Of a stretch of 38,208 bases of DNA, positions 17,242-25,826 are shown in pieces. This stretch comes from Actinomyces ruminicola. Its GTDB lineage: Bacteria; Actinomycetota; Actinomycetes; Actinomycetales; Actinomycetaceae. The stretch spans positions 1 to 38,208 of the forward strand of contig NZ_FNIM01000020.1 in NCBI RefSeq assembly GCF_900103885.1. The letters are read 5' to 3'. Position 1 is the stretch's first letter; every line of letters begins with the position of its first letter. A program made the position numbers and the translations under genes. The notes beneath the pieces are model-generated. The model had not been told where the DNA came from and ran no database searches. It saw only the letters and a list, made by a program, of their open reading frames with translations.

Positions 17242-17681
17242 TGATCACCGGATATGTGCCCGGCGGCTTTGACATGCTGCACATCGGACACCTCAATATC
17301 CTCACCGCCGCCGCTACCCGCTGCGACCGCCTCATCGCAGGGGTGGCCACCGACGAGTCCCTGCAACGCATGAAGGGGCGCGCGCCAATCGTCCCCCAGG
17401 ACGAGCGCATGGCACTTGTGGCTGCACTGCGGGTAGTGGATGCGGTCGTGCCCGACTTCGACCAGGACAAGCGCCTGGCCTGGCAGCGGGAGCCCTTCGA
17501 CATCCTGTTCAAGGGCACTGATTGGCAGGGCACCGAGAAGGGCGATCTGCTGGAGCAGCAGATGGCGGAGGTCGGCGCCACCGTCGTCTACCTTCCCTAC
17601 ACCCCCACCACGTCCTCCAGCATGCTGCGGCGCATGCTCGCCCAGGAGGTCGCCTCCCACTCGGGCGCTGCCGGCAGGTGA
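17241..17681 (+). CDS. TagD/RfaE-like nucleotidyltransferase (probable cytidylyltransferase)
   Basis: A 146-residue protein of the small nucleotidyltransferase family that joins CTP (or ATP) to a phospho-alcohol or sugar phosphate. GGFDMLHIGH (residues 8-17) is the nucleotide-binding HxGH motif. VATDES is the following strand, and PTTSSSMLRR replaces the usual 'RTxGISTT' loop. Length is normal for a glycerol-3-phosphate cytidylyltransferase. GGGAG precedes the ATG, which overlaps the previous stop by one base, so it is translationally coupled to the glycosylphosphotransferase. It could supply CDP-glycerol or another CDP-polyol to the CDP-alcohol transferase at 8874. The altered C-terminal loop leaves the substrate open. 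Confidence 0.82.
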   Translation: MITGYVPGGFDMLHIGHLNILTAAATRCDRLIAGVATDESLQRMKGRAPIVPQDERMALVAALRVVDAVVPDFDQDKRLAWQREPFDILFKGTDWQGTEKGDLLEQQMAEVGATVVYLPYTPTTSSSMLRRMLAQEVASHSGAAGR

Positions 17682-17686
17682 GGGGC

Positions 17687-20600
17687 GTGCCCGCACTGCA
17701 GCTACGTCGCCCGCGCCTGGGTCGTCCCGATCTGCCTCGGCGACGACGCAAGCGGCTCTCCGCCGCCCTGGCGGCCATCGCCGCTCTCACGCTGGGGGCC
17801 GCAGCCTGGTTGCACGAGGGCGTCAGCCAGGCGGATGTCTCCCTCAACGACGGGGGCGTGTGGGTGACCAGCACCGCGGAGCATCTGGTGGCACGCCTGA
17901 ACTACCCGTCCAAGCAGATAGACGGCTCGTTCCGCACCGCGTCGGCCGACTTCGACGTCACCCAGAGCGGACAGGACGTGCTGGTGCCCGACCTGGCGGC
18001 CGCTTCCGTCGCCTCAGTGGATACGACCGCAGTTGCGCTGTCGGCCAGCACGCAGCTGCCCAGCGGCGTGACGGTGTTGCAGGGCGCCGATCGCGTCTTC
18101 GCGGTTGACGGCTCTGCCGGCACCGTCTCCGGCACCACCGTGCAGGCAGTCGACCTGCTGGCCGCCGCCCCCGCCCTGATCGAGGACATGCCCGGCGTGG
18201 TGGCCGTTGCCGGAACCGACGGCTCCGTGCACGCCGTCTCCGCCAAGGCGGGCACCCTGACGACGGTCCCGGCCGAGTCCTCCGGCTGGGGCAAGGCCGC
18301 GTCCGAAGAGCTGACCTTCACCGACGGCACGGACCTGGCCATAACGGCGGTCGGCCAGCAGGCCGTCATCCTGGAGCGTTCCACCGGAGTCCTGCACCTG
18401 CCCGACGGCTCGACCACGGACCTGGGAGCGTCGGGGCTGGTGCTGCAACAGCCCGGTCCGGACGCCGACGCCGTCCTGGTGGCCTCCCGCACCGCGCTGA
18501 TGTCCGTGCCGCTGGACGGATCTCCGGTAACCACCGTCCCGGCCTCCACCGACGGCGAGGCCACTGTCGGCGTCGCCGCCCAGCCGGTGCGCCTGGGCGA
18601 CTGCGTCTACGGCGCCTGGTCCGGCTCGGGTCACTTCCTGCGGCAGTGCGGTGACGACGTCGAGTCCGTCAGCGACGACGCCCTGGCGGCGTCATCACAG
18701 CCGGTCTTCCGCGTCAACCGGGACGCGATCGTCCTTAATGACATCGCCCACGGCACCGTCTGGCTGCCCGACGAGAACCTGGTCCTGGTGGAGGACTGGA
18801 CCGACATCACCTCCCAGACGGATGACCAGTCAGACGACAAGGACGACTCGGCGGAGACCTCCGACGCCCAGTCGCAGCCCGAGCGCACCGAGGAGAATCA
18901 CCCGCCGCAGGCCAATGACGACGTCCTCGGCGTGCGTCCCGGTCGCTCCACGGTGCTGCCGGTGCTCGCGAACGACTCCGACCCTGACGGGGACGTACTG
19001 ACCGCCGAGGCCGGCGACACGGGCACCGCGCAGGTGACTTCGGCCCAGTCGGGGCTGGCGCTGCGCATCGACGTGCCCGAGGACGCCACCGGCTCCTACA
19101 CGGTTCCCTACACCGCATCCGATGGGCGCGGCGGTGCCGACTCGGCCGTTGCCACCGTCGAGGTGCACGACTGGAGCGTCAACGCCGCCCCCGAGCAGAC
19201 CTCCACCCCGACCCTGGTGATCGCCGCGGGTGCCTCCGGCTCGCTGGACGTGCTGGGGCACTGGCTCGACCCCGACGGCGACACCCTCTACCTGGTGTCT
19301 GCGCAGGGCGAGGGCTTCGATGTGCGCACCACCAACGAGGGCACCATCAACGTGCGGGACACGGCCGGGACGGCGGGCACGCGCACGCTCACCGTCGTCG
19401 TCTCCGACGGGCAGCAGGCCGCCTCCGGCACGGTCAACGTGGAGGTGCAGGCCGCCGACTCGGCCGCGCCTATCGCCAATGCCGACCACGTGCGCGTGGT
19501 GGCCGGGGCGAGCACGGTCGTCTCTCCCCTGGACAACGACGTCTCCCCCACGGGCGACACGCTCAAGCTCGCCGGCGTTGAGGACGCCCCCGCGGGCACC
19601 TCCCTGGAGGCCAACCAGCAGGCCGGCACCTTCACCTTCTCCGCCGAGCAGGCCGGCACCTACTACGTCACCTACGACGTCGCCTCCGGGGCCGCCATCT
19701 CCCAGGGAATCGTGCGCATCGACGTGATCGAGCAGTCGGAGCCGGATGTGCCCCCGGTCACGGAGAATGACACCGCCCTGCTGCGCGAGGGTGGCTCCAC
19801 CACCGTGGCCCCGCTGAGCAATGACTTCGACCCGGCCGGAGGCATCCTGGTGCTGCAGTCGGCCAGCGCCCCCTACGACTCGGGAGTCACGGTCACAGTC
19901 GTGGACCACTCGCTGCTGCAGGTCTCCGCAGCCGGCACGATCGGGCAGAGCGTGGAAGTGGAGTACACCGTTTCCAACGGGACTGCCTCCGCCACCGGCT
20001 ACATGACCGTCGTCCCGGTCACCACCGCCGAGCTGCAGATGCCGATCGCCAGCGCGGACTCCGCCATCGTGCGCGTCGGAGACGTGGTCACCGTGTCAGT
20101 GCTGGACAACGACACCTCTCCGTCAGGCCTGGCGCTGAGCGTCGCCGATGAGCTCGGGGTGGCAGGCGCAGATCTGGGCACCGCCTGGACCAGCGGCGAT
20201 GCGGTCCGCTTCAAGGCCGGAGACACCCCGGGCCGCACCACCCTGTCCTACACGGTCTCCGACACCGAAGGACAGAGCGCCTCGGGCCAGATCGATATTG
20301 AGGTACGCGCCCGCGACGACGCCGCCAACTCCGCCCCCACCCCGCAGAACCTGGAGGCGAGCACGGTGGCGGGCTCGCCGGTGTCCATCACTGTGCCGCT
20401 GGACGGCATCGACCCCGACGGCGACTCGGTGAGCCTGGTCGGGCTGGACCAGACCCCGGCGGCGGGAACCGTCGAGGTCTCCTCCACCTACCTGACCTAC
20501 ACCCCCCACGAGGGCGCCAGCGGCACCGATACCTTCACCTACACCGTCAAGGACCGCTTCGACGCGCAGGCCACCGGGACGGTGCGTGTGGGCGTTGCCG

Positions 20601-23497
20601 CCGCGCCCACGACGAACACGGCCCCCGTGGCCACCGACGACCTGGTGGTGGCCCAGCCGGGCCGCACCGTGGTGACCGATGTCATCTCAAACGACTTCGA
20701 TGCCGACGGCGACGCCCTCACCCTGGAGGACACGCCCCTGAGCGACGACCCGGCGCTGACGATCTCAATGCGCTCCGGACGAGTGGTAGCCGACCTGCCC
20801 GGTGAGGAGGGCGTCTACACGGCTCACTACCGGCTCTCCGATGGGCGCGGCGGCATGGACGTGGGCACCATCACCTTTCAGGTGCTCGCCGACGCCCCGC
20901 TGATCAGCCCGATCGGCGTGGACGACTACGTCACCGTGGACCAGGTGGACTCCGAGGGCACGGCGCTGGTGTCAGTGCTGGACAACGATCAGGACGCCGA
21001 CGGCTCCCCCTGGGACCTGACGGTCACCACCGCCGACACGACCGCCGAGGTGATCGACTCCTCGATCCGGGTCCGGGTCGGCGACGAGCAGCGCCTGGTG
21101 CTGTACACCATCACCGACCAGGACGGGCTGACCGGCAACGCCGTCATCGTGGTGCCCTCACGCGACGACCTGCGCCCGCGGCTGGACTCGACCGCCGTCC
21201 CGGTGCGCATCCCGGCGGATACGACCACATCCGTGGACCTGGCCGACTACATCCTCACCCACGCCGACACCACCCCCACCGTCACCGACGCCTCCACTGT
21301 GCGCACCGGCACCGGCCTGGATGAGGCCGCGGTCGCCGGCGGCGGCGGAAGTCTGGATTTGACTCCGGTGAGTGGCTTCACCGGGCAGACCTCCGTCACC
21401 CTGACGGTGACCGACTCCGCGGGCGACGCAGCCCTGTCATCCACGCTGACTCTGCCGGTGGTCGTTGAGGCGACCTCCAACACGCCGCCCTCCTTCACCC
21501 CCACCGAGATCTCCGTGGCCGCCGGCGAGGACGCGGTTTCCGCCGACCTGGCGGCCATGACGCAGGACGCCGACGGCGATGAGCTGGCATTCTCGATCGG
21601 CTCCGCCCCCGCCGGCTTCACCGCGTCGCTGTCCGGCTCCACCATCTCCGTGTCTGCCGAGGCCGACGCGGCGGTCGGCACCACCGGCACACTGCCTGTG
21701 ACCGTGGATGATGGGAATAACGAGGCGGTGACCGGCGAGCTGTCGCTGCGAGTGTCGGAGTCCACCAGGCCGCTGATGACGACGGCCCCGGCCACGCTGG
21801 AATCCGACGGCTCCCCCGTCAGCATCGACGTCGCCACGCTGGTGACCAACCCCTTCCCCGATCGGCCGATCACCCTGTCCGGCTCGCCGCAGGTCACCTC
21901 CGGCACCGGGGAGGTGGCCGCCTCCGGCACCACGCTGACGATCACGCCCGGGGCGGGCTTCGCCGGCCGCCTGGTGGTGGGCTATGAGGTGCTGGACGCC
22001 ACCGGCTCCGCCGCGCGGGCCGTTACCGGCACCGTCACCGTCACGGTGACCGCGGTTCCGGACGCCCCCACCGGGGTCTCGGCGAGCCCGTCGGGGGTGA
22101 GCTCCATGAACGTGTCCTGGACGCCCGGCGCGGACAACGGCTCCGCAATCACCGGGTACACGCTCACCGAGGTGGGCGGCGCCGGCTCCTGGCACTGCCC
22201 CGGCTCGCCCTGCCCGGCCACCGGCTTGACGGCCGGCGGCACCTACTCCTTCCAGGTGGTGGCCACCAACGCGGCCGGCGACTCCGCGCCCTCGGCCGCC
22301 TCCGCCCCGGTGACGCTGACCGTCACCCCGGATGCCCCGACCAGCGTGAGCCTGAGCGGCGGGAATGGCTCCGTCACCGCCTCCTGGAGCCCGGCCCCCC
22401 CGATTCCCGGGGTGAGCATCACCTACGAGGTGCAGCTGTTGCGGGGCGGCACCGTGGTCTCCACCCAGGCGGTCTCCGGCACCTCGGCCGCCTTCGGCTC
22501 CCTGGGCGCCGGCAGCTACACGGTGCGGGTGCGTTCGGTGGTGTCCGGCTCGGGCAGCTCCGGCTGGGTCTCCTCATCCGGCACGGCCAGCGTCTACAGC
22601 GCCCCGGGCACCCCCGGCAGGCCCAACCTGAGCTGGGACGGGAGCAACCTGCGCATCAGCTGGAGCGGCGCCCCCGCCAACGGTGACGCCGTCACCTACG
22701 CCGTCTCGCTCACCGGCTCCGTCACGCAGACGGTTCAGGCCGGTGCCAGTACCTCGGTGTCCGTGCCGGTATCGCTCGGCGTCGGCTCCCATGCGGTGTC
22801 GGCCACGGTGATCGCCACCAACCGGGCCGGCTCGTCCACCTCCGCGGTGGGTTCCACGAGCTTCCGCATCACCGGCAAGCCCAGCGCACCGTCGGCACCC
22901 GTAGCGGCCGCCTCCGGGACCACGATCACCATTACCCAGGGCTCGGCTGCCGCCTCCGGCGGCGGCTGGGACGCCGGCGAGCTCGAGATCGAGTACCGGC
23001 TCGTCGACGCCGCCGGCAACCAGGTCGCCGGCTGGGACGATGACCACACCTCCTTCAGCGGCCTGACCCCGGGCGCCACCTACTACGTGGAGGCCCGCGC
23101 CGTGGTGGACGACGACGAGTCCATCGTCTCCGCCACGGTGCGCTCCAGCGCGGTCACGCTGCCCCAGCAGACGACCAAGCCCATGCCTAAGAACAATGCC
23201 TTCCCCATTCTGACCGACACCAGCATCGAGGGCGTCACTTGCACCGAAGCGGACTACGCCCGCGGGCTGACCCGGCCGACCGCAGACGGGAGAGTGGGCT
23301 GCTGGCATCTGGTGGTAGATGTGTGGGGATTCGAGCCCAACAGCCGCGTCTACTGTCGTTACACCTACAGGGACGCGAACGGCACCTACCCCACCTGGAC
23401 GGAGGAGTTCTTCGTCGGCGCCGACGGCACCGCGCGGCACACCTTCCCACACGCCACCAACAACAAGAGCCAAACGGTCACCTGCACCACCAACTGA
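17687..23497 (+). CDS. Giant Ig-like / fibronectin type III surface protein
   Basis: A protein of about 1,936 residues. An Arg-rich start (RRRRKR) and one hydrophobic helix (about residues 23-42) give an N-terminal membrane anchor with the rest outside. Residues about 45-375 look like a beta-propeller. An acidic Asp/Ser/Glu linker (about 375-405) follows. Then come roughly nine or ten bacterial Ig/cadherin-like repeats (about 405-1455), each opening with a pattern like VLPVLANDSDPDGD or VVSPLDNDVSPTGD. Four FN3-type domains follow (about 1455-1825), then a C-terminal domain with four Cys. There is no LPXTG motif. GTG 17687 is chosen for GGTGA at 17677-17681; GTG 17678, overlapping the previous stop as GTGA, is equally possible. 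It matches the large FN3 protein of bifidobacterial PFNA clusters. Probably an adhesin or cell-wall sensor. Confidence 0.85.
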   Translation: MPALQLRRPRLGRPDLPRRRRKRLSAALAAIAALTLGAAAWLHEGVSQADVSLNDGGVWVTSTAEHLVARLNYPSKQIDGSFRTASADFDVTQSGQDVLVPDLAAASVASVDTTAVALSASTQLPSGVTVLQGADRVFAVDGSAGTVSGTTVQAVDLLAAAPALIEDMPGVVAVAGTDGSVHAVSAKAGTLTTVPAESSGWGKAASEELTFTDGTDLAITAVGQQAVILERSTGVLHLPDGSTTDLGASGLVLQQPGPDADAVLVASRTALMSVPLDGSPVTTVPASTDGEATVGVAAQPVRLGDCVYGAWSGSGHFLRQCGDDVESVSDDALAASSQPVFRVNRDAIVLNDIAHGTVWLPDENLVLVEDWTDITSQTDDQSDDKDDSAETSDAQSQPERTEENHPPQANDDVLGVRPGRSTVLPVLANDSDPDGDVLTAEAGDTGTAQVTSAQSGLALRIDVPEDATGSYTVPYTASDGRGGADSAVATVEVHDWSVNAAPEQTSTPTLVIAAGASGSLDVLGHWLDPDGDTLYLVSAQGEGFDVRTTNEGTINVRDTAGTAGTRTLTVVVSDGQQAASGTVNVEVQAADSAAPIANADHVRVVAGASTVVSPLDNDVSPTGDTLKLAGVEDAPAGTSLEANQQAGTFTFSAEQAGTYYVTYDVASGAAISQGIVRIDVIEQSEPDVPPVTENDTALLREGGSTTVAPLSNDFDPAGGILVLQSASAPYDSGVTVTVVDHSLLQVSAAGTIGQSVEVEYTVSNGTASATGYMTVVPVTTAELQMPIASADSAIVRVGDVVTVSVLDNDTSPSGLALSVADELGVAGADLGTAWTSGDAVRFKAGDTPGRTTLSYTVSDTEGQSASGQIDIEVRARDDAANSAPTPQNLEASTVAGSPVSITVPLDGIDPDGDSVSLVGLDQTPAAGTVEVSSTYLTYTPHEGASGTDTFTYTVKDRFDAQATGTVRVGVAAAPTTNTAPVATDDLVVAQPGRTVVTDVISNDFDADGDALTLEDTPLSDDPALTISMRSGRVVADLPGEEGVYTAHYRLSDGRGGMDVGTITFQVLADAPLISPIGVDDYVTVDQVDSEGTALVSVLDNDQDADGSPWDLTVTTADTTAEVIDSSIRVRVGDEQRLVLYTITDQDGLTGNAVIVVPSRDDLRPRLDSTAVPVRIPADTTTSVDLADYILTHADTTPTVTDASTVRTGTGLDEAAVAGGGGSLDLTPVSGFTGQTSVTLTVTDSAGDAALSSTLTLPVVVEATSNTPPSFTPTEISVAAGEDAVSADLAAMTQDADGDELAFSIGSAPAGFTASLSGSTISVSAEADAAVGTTGTLPVTVDDGNNEAVTGELSLRVSESTRPLMTTAPATLESDGSPVSIDVATLVTNPFPDRPITLSGSPQVTSGTGEVAASGTTLTITPGAGFAGRLVVGYEVLDATGSAARAVTGTVTVTVTAVPDAPTGVSASPSGVSSMNVSWTPGADNGSAITGYTLTEVGGAGSWHCPGSPCPATGLTAGGTYSFQVVATNAAGDSAPSAASAPVTLTVTPDAPTSVSLSGGNGSVTASWSPAPPIPGVSITYEVQLLRGGTVVSTQAVSGTSAAFGSLGAGSYTVRVRSVVSGSGSSGWVSSSGTASVYSAPGTPGRPNLSWDGSNLRISWSGAPANGDAVTYAVSLTGSVTQTVQAGASTSVSVPVSLGVGSHAVSATVIATNRAGSSTSAVGSTSFRITGKPSAPSAPVAAASGTTITITQGSAAASGGGWDAGELEIEYRLVDAAGNQVAGWDDDHTSFSGLTPGATYYVEARAVVDDDESIVSATVRSSAVTLPQQTTKPMPKNNAFPILTDTSIEGVTCTEADYARGLTRPTADGRVGCWHLVVDVWGFEPNSRVYCRYTYRDANGTYPTWTEEFFVGADGTARHTFPHATNNKSQTVTCTTN

Positions 23498-23553
23498 CAG
23501 CGGCTGTGCAGCACCGCACCCCGCTCGGCTACCCATAGGAGACAAAAGCACCC

Positions 23554-24516
23554 ATGCCCATGACCCAGGAGAACGCCACCTGGTTCGCCGAGACCTTTAA
23601 CAAGGTGGTGGACAACGTCGGCGAGGCGCTGCTAGGCAAGCAGGACGTCATCCGCCTGGCGCTGACATCCATGCTCGCCGAGGGGCACCTCCTGCTCGAG
23701 GACGCCCCCGGCACCGGCAAGACGGCTCTGGCCCGCGCCCTGGCCGCCAGCGTGCAGGGCAGCCACTCGCGCATCCAGTTCACCCCGGACCTGCTGCCCT
23801 CGGACATCACCGGCGTGACCATCTACAACCAGAAGACCACCGCCTGGGAGTTTCATCCCGGTCCGGTCTTCGCCTCCGTGGTCCTTGCGGACGAGATCAA
23901 CCGCGCCTCGCCCAAGACCCAGTCCGCGCTGCTGGAGGTCATGGAGGAGTCCACGGTCACCGTAGACGGCGTACGCCATGAGACCGGCCGCCCCTTCATG
24001 GTGATCGCCACCCAGAACCCGGTGGAGCAGGCCGGCACCTACCGCCTCCCCGAGGCGCAACTGGACCGCTTCCTGATGAAGACCTCCATCGGCTACCCGG
24101 ACCGCGGGGCCCTCACCCGCATCCTGGCAGGCTCGGACAAGCCCGACCGCTCCCGCGGCCTGGACACGGTCATCACCTCCGGCGCCATCGCCTCCATGTC
24201 CGACATCGCCGCGCAGAACCATGTGGAGGAGTCGATCCTGGACTACATCGGTGCCCTGGTGGAGGCCACGCGCGAGTCTCCGGACACCCTGCTCGGCGTG
24301 TCCACCCGCGGCGCTATCGCCATGGCCCGGGTTACGCGCGTGTGGGCGGCCGCCCAGGGACGCCCTTATGTGCTGCCGGACGATGTGAAGGACCTGGCGG
24401 AGGTGGTGTGGGCGCACCGGCTGGTCATGGACCCGGATGCGGAGTTCTCCGGCGCCACCGCCGCCGGAGTCATCACCCGCGCACTGGCCGACGTCTCCGC
24501 CCCCACCACCCGGTGA
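23554..24516 (+). CDS. MoxR-family AAA+ ATPase
   Basis: A 320-residue AAA+ ATPase. Walker A is APGTGKTA (residues 51-58) and Walker B is VVLADEIN (109-116). Sensor 1 lies in MVIATQNPVEQAGTYRLPEA, and LDRFLMK is the arginine-finger region typical of MoxR. The C-terminal lid carries STRGAIAMARVTRVWAA. AGGAGA (23537-23542) precedes the ATG at 23554. It lies 56 bases after the FN3 gene and 20 before the DUF58 gene. MoxR ATPases act as chaperones that assemble or activate partner complexes, usually with a VWA/DUF58 protein. Here the likely partners are the two membrane proteins downstream. Confidence 0.95.
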   Translation: MPMTQENATWFAETFNKVVDNVGEALLGKQDVIRLALTSMLAEGHLLLEDAPGTGKTALARALAASVQGSHSRIQFTPDLLPSDITGVTIYNQKTTAWEFHPGPVFASVVLADEINRASPKTQSALLEVMEESTVTVDGVRHETGRPFMVIATQNPVEQAGTYRLPEAQLDRFLMKTSIGYPDRGALTRILAGSDKPDRSRGLDTVITSGAIASMSDIAAQNHVEESILDYIGALVEATRESPDTLLGVSTRGAIAMARVTRVWAAAQGRPYVLPDDVKDLAEVVWAHRLVMDPDAEFSGATAAGVITRALADVSAPTTR

Positions 24517-24536
24517 ACCCACGCACGAGCTCGCCC

Positions 24537-25826
24537 ATGACCAGCCCCGCCCCGCCCCCAGAAACAACCACCGCCGCGTCCGCCGTGGTGCGAATGCTGC
24601 AGACCGCCCGTCACGTCACCGCCCGGATTCGTTCCGGTGCCGGCCACTGGCACGGCCTCCCGGTGGTTGCCGCTGTGCGCCGCGGCGTCGGCGTGGTCAC
24701 TCGCACCGGCTGGGCCTGCGCGCTGCTGTTGGCGTTGTGCATCGTCGGCGGTGCCCGGCTGGGCTGGCAGGAGGCCTGGGCGGGCGCCGCGGTACTCGGC
24801 GTCGTCGTGGCCACCGCCTGGCTGTGGCTGCTGCCGCGAGGCGGCCATGCCGTCACCCATGAGCTGTTCGAACGTCGCGTCACGGTCGGTGACAACGCCA
24901 TCGTTCACCTGACCGTGCACAACCCCGCCGGGCGCATCCTGCTGCCCGCCCGTATGGAGATGCCCGTCGGCACCGCCAACGCGGTCTTCGCGGTCCCCAC
25001 CCTGCGCCCGGGCGCCGACCATGAGCGCGGCTTCATCCTGCCCACGGCCCGCCGCAGCGTCGTCACCGTCGGTCCGGTCGTCTCCGTGCGCTCCGACCCG
25101 GTCGGCCTGCTGCGCAGCGAGCACAACCACACCGAGCCGCAGCTGGTGCACATCCACCCGCGCATCATCCGACTGGGCGTCACCCTGCGCGGCATGATGC
25201 GCGACGTCGAGGGAGCCGTTACCCAGGAGTTGTCCAGCTCGGACGTGTCCTTCCACGCCCTGCGCGACTACGTGCCCGGGGATGACCGCCGCAACGTCCA
25301 CTGGCGCACCACTGCCCGCACCGGCAGGCTCATGGTGCGCCAGTTCGAGGAGACTCACCGCGCCAGCCTGCTGGTGCTCCTGGACACCCTTCCCGACGAC
25401 TATGAGACCGACGAGGACTTCGAGACGGCGGTGTCCGTGGCCTGCTCGCTGGCGCTGAACGCCATCTCCGACGGCCGGGAGGTGTCCCTACTCACCCAGG
25501 CCGGACCCTTGCCCACCGTTACTGGAATGCGGCTGCTGGACGCCTCCTGCCTGCTGCAGGAGACGCCGGACGCTTACGGCTGCGACGAGCTGGCCCGGCA
25601 AGCCACCACCCGCCACCCCGAGGCATCGGTGCTGGTCCTGGTAACCGGCCAGCGCTGCGACGACGCCGTGCTGGGGCGCGTGCGCACCACCACCCCTGTG
25701 GATACGGTGGCGATTGCGCTGCGCTGCGGCGCCCGGCCACTGGGGCGCCACGCGGTTGGCACGCTGTCCGCCTTCGACCTCGACCGCCTGGAGGCCCTGC
25801 CCATGGTGATGCGGAGGGCCGCATGA
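24537..25826 (+). CDS. DUF58 membrane protein (MoxR partner)
   Basis: A 429-residue protein. Two membrane helices lie near residues 60-105 (WACALLLALCIVGGARLGW and AWAGAAVLGVVVATAWLWLL). A beta-rich region follows, then the DUF58 core: SSDVSFHALRDYVPGDDRRN, then VHWRTTARTGRLMVRQFE. The part after it resembles a von Willebrand A fold (SLLVLLDTLP). The start is uncertain: ATG 24537 and GTG 24513 (GTGA overlap with the previous stop) both lack a strong Shine-Dalgarno site. The stop overlaps the next start as ATGA. DUF58 proteins regularly occur with MoxR and transglutaminase-fold proteins; their molecular job is not settled. Confidence 0.91.
   Translation: MTSPAPPPETTTAASAVVRMLQTARHVTARIRSGAGHWHGLPVVAAVRRGVGVVTRTGWACALLLALCIVGGARLGWQEAWAGAAVLGVVVATAWLWLLPRGGHAVTHELFERRVTVGDNAIVHLTVHNPAGRILLPARMEMPVGTANAVFAVPTLRPGADHERGFILPTARRSVVTVGPVVSVRSDPVGLLRSEHNHTEPQLVHIHPRIIRLGVTLRGMMRDVEGAVTQELSSSDVSFHALRDYVPGDDRRNVHWRTTARTGRLMVRQFEETHRASLLVLLDTLPDDYETDEDFETAVSVACSLALNAISDGREVSLLTQAGPLPTVTGMRLLDASCLLQETPDAYGCDELARQATTRHPEASVLVLVTGQRCDDAVLGRVRTTTPVDTVAIALRCGARPLGRHAVGTLSAFDLDRLEALPMVMRRAA

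Noticed and set aside
17522..17686. Extension of the FN3 protein upstream of 17687.
   Set aside because: It lies inside the cytidylyltransferase in another frame and would put His/Arg-rich sequence before the membrane anchor.
22574..23551. A 325-codon minus-strand frame opposite the FN3 domains.
   Set aside because: Gly/Val/Arg-rich antisense shadow without a ribosome site or motif; a similar case is 18830-19909.
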